From NCBI GenBank assembly GCA_017962175.1, contig JAGCVU010000135.1, forward strand, positions 1 through 44,974: DNA of 44,974 bases. The letters run 5' to 3'. Origin of the DNA: Bacteroidales bacterium (GTDB taxonomy: Bacteria; Bacteroidota; Bacteroidia; Bacteroidales; UBA3824). Below the pieces are notes generated by a model that worked only from the letters and a program-made list of their open reading frames with translations, searched no databases and was not told where the DNA came from. The position numbers and the translations under genes are program-made. Within the stretch, counting starts at the first letter, position 1. Every line of letters starts with the position of its first letter. Below are positions 44,405-44,974 of the stretch, piece after piece.

Positions 44405-44974
44405 GATTAAAAATTTAAGCAAACAGTTTGGCAAAAAAGTAGTTTTAAACAACCTCTCAATAGAGTTTGAGCGGGGCAAAATCTACGGCATAATCGGCGA
44501 AAACGGCGCAGGCAAAACCACTCTGTTTCGTTGCTTTGCCGGATTAGAAAGTTTTGACGGCGAGATAGTTAGCGAAATAAATCCTCTCAAAGACCATTTA
44601 GGATACCTCACCGCCGAGCCGTTCTTTTTCCCAATGATAACGGGCGAAGAATACATCCGCCTATTGTGCAACGCCCGAGGCAAAAAGTTAACCGAAATAG
44701 GCAGCAACAACATATTCGATCTTCCTCTTAATCAATACGTTACCACTTATTCCACCGGAATGAGAAAAAAACTCGCCCTCTTGGCTGTGCTGCTGCAAGG
44801 CAACGACATCTTCATTCTCGACGAACCATTCAACGGCATCGACCTCAACGGCAGCATTATTCTCACCGAGATAATACACAGGCTCAAAGAGTTAGGCAAA
44901 ACGGTGATAATCTCGTCGCACATTTTTTCCACTCTCAGCGACACTTGCGATGAAATCCACGTTCTCCGCAACGG
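44397..44974 (+). CDS. ABC transporter ATP-binding protein (3' end outside window)
   Basis: A partial gene with 192 codons visible and no stop before the window ends. Walker A is GENGAGKTT (34-42), the signature motif is YSTGMRK (118-124), Walker B is FILDEPFNG with Asp142 and Glu143, and the H-loop is ISSH (His175). ATG 44397 overlaps the end of the membrane-subunit gene by 8 nt, indicating coupled translation. The variant signature (STGM in place of SGGQ) is common in ABC-2 exporters. Confidence 0.93.
   Translation, partial: MIRIKNLSKQFGKKVVLNNLSIEFERGKIYGIIGENGAGKTTLFRCFAGLESFDGEIVSEINPLKDHLGYLTAEPFFFPMITGEEYIRLLCNARGKKLTEIGSNNIFDLPLNQYVTTYSTGMRKKLALLAVLLQGNDIFILDEPFNGIDLNGSIILTEIIHRLKELGKTVIISSHIFSTLSDTCDEIHVLRN

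Overview
The window reads as chromosomal DNA from a Bacteroidales/Bacteroidota bacterium. The evidence is the many TAnnTTTG promoter -7 boxes in short intergenic gaps, weak ribosome binding sites, a type III glutamine synthetase, an RprX/RprY-type two-component pair, a PorW/SprE-type type IX secretion lipoprotein, a DUF2851 protein and a bactofilin-AtpZ-AtpI cluster. The species cannot be fixed from the sequence. No rRNA, tRNA, CRISPR array, prophage or intact insertion sequence was seen.

Layout. (1) 1-6693 holds two diverged copies of an unrecognised two-gene membrane module: a zinc-ribbon/transmembrane protein followed by a coiled-coil/transmembrane protein. An inverted AAA-ATPase/PD-(D/E)XK gene lies between the copies. 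The first copy begins inside a longer reading frame that carries an in-frame TAG at 31-33. (2) 6706-9924 holds a BspA-like leucine-rich-repeat protein downstream of a methyl-accepting chemotaxis protein. (3) 10028-18594 is the most striking region. A membrane-anchored TIR protein with two extracytoplasmic beta-type domains is divergent from a predicted operon of an exported pre-peptidase-like (PPC) protein and two exported TPR-CHAT caspase-like proteases. The two proteases share 96 consecutive identical residues around the catalytic His but have different TPR arrays (8 versus 12 units). (4) 18596-22805 holds a GH95 fucosidase lipoprotein, a DEDDh exonuclease and an AAA_14/DUF4143 ATPase whose promoter overlaps 33-bp tandem repeats.

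(5) 22953-27770 holds housekeeping genes on the minus strand: yceD, rpmF, fabH, accB and accC (ribosome and fatty-acid initiation), then bactofilin, AtpZ and AtpI. No atpB follows inside the window. (6) 27836-37294 holds a dCache-HAMP-GAF-PAS sensor without an output domain, a 26-residue-repeat lipoprotein, glutamine synthetase III, DUF2851, a class III cyclase-HD fusion with a lost metal ligand, and a SPOR lipoprotein. (7) 37403-43327 is a predicted operon rprX-rprY-porW/sprE-beta-propeller lipoprotein, joining an envelope-type two-component system to type IX secretion. (8) 43481-44974 holds an ABC exporter permease and its ATPase, which runs off the end of the window.

The left 20 kb is accessory in character (duplications, repeats, exported and signalling modules). 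The right 20 kb is mostly conserved core. The main novelty candidates are the TIR / PPC-like / tandem TPR-CHAT locus and the duplicated zinc-ribbon membrane module. Functions for both are inferred only from domain content and gene order.
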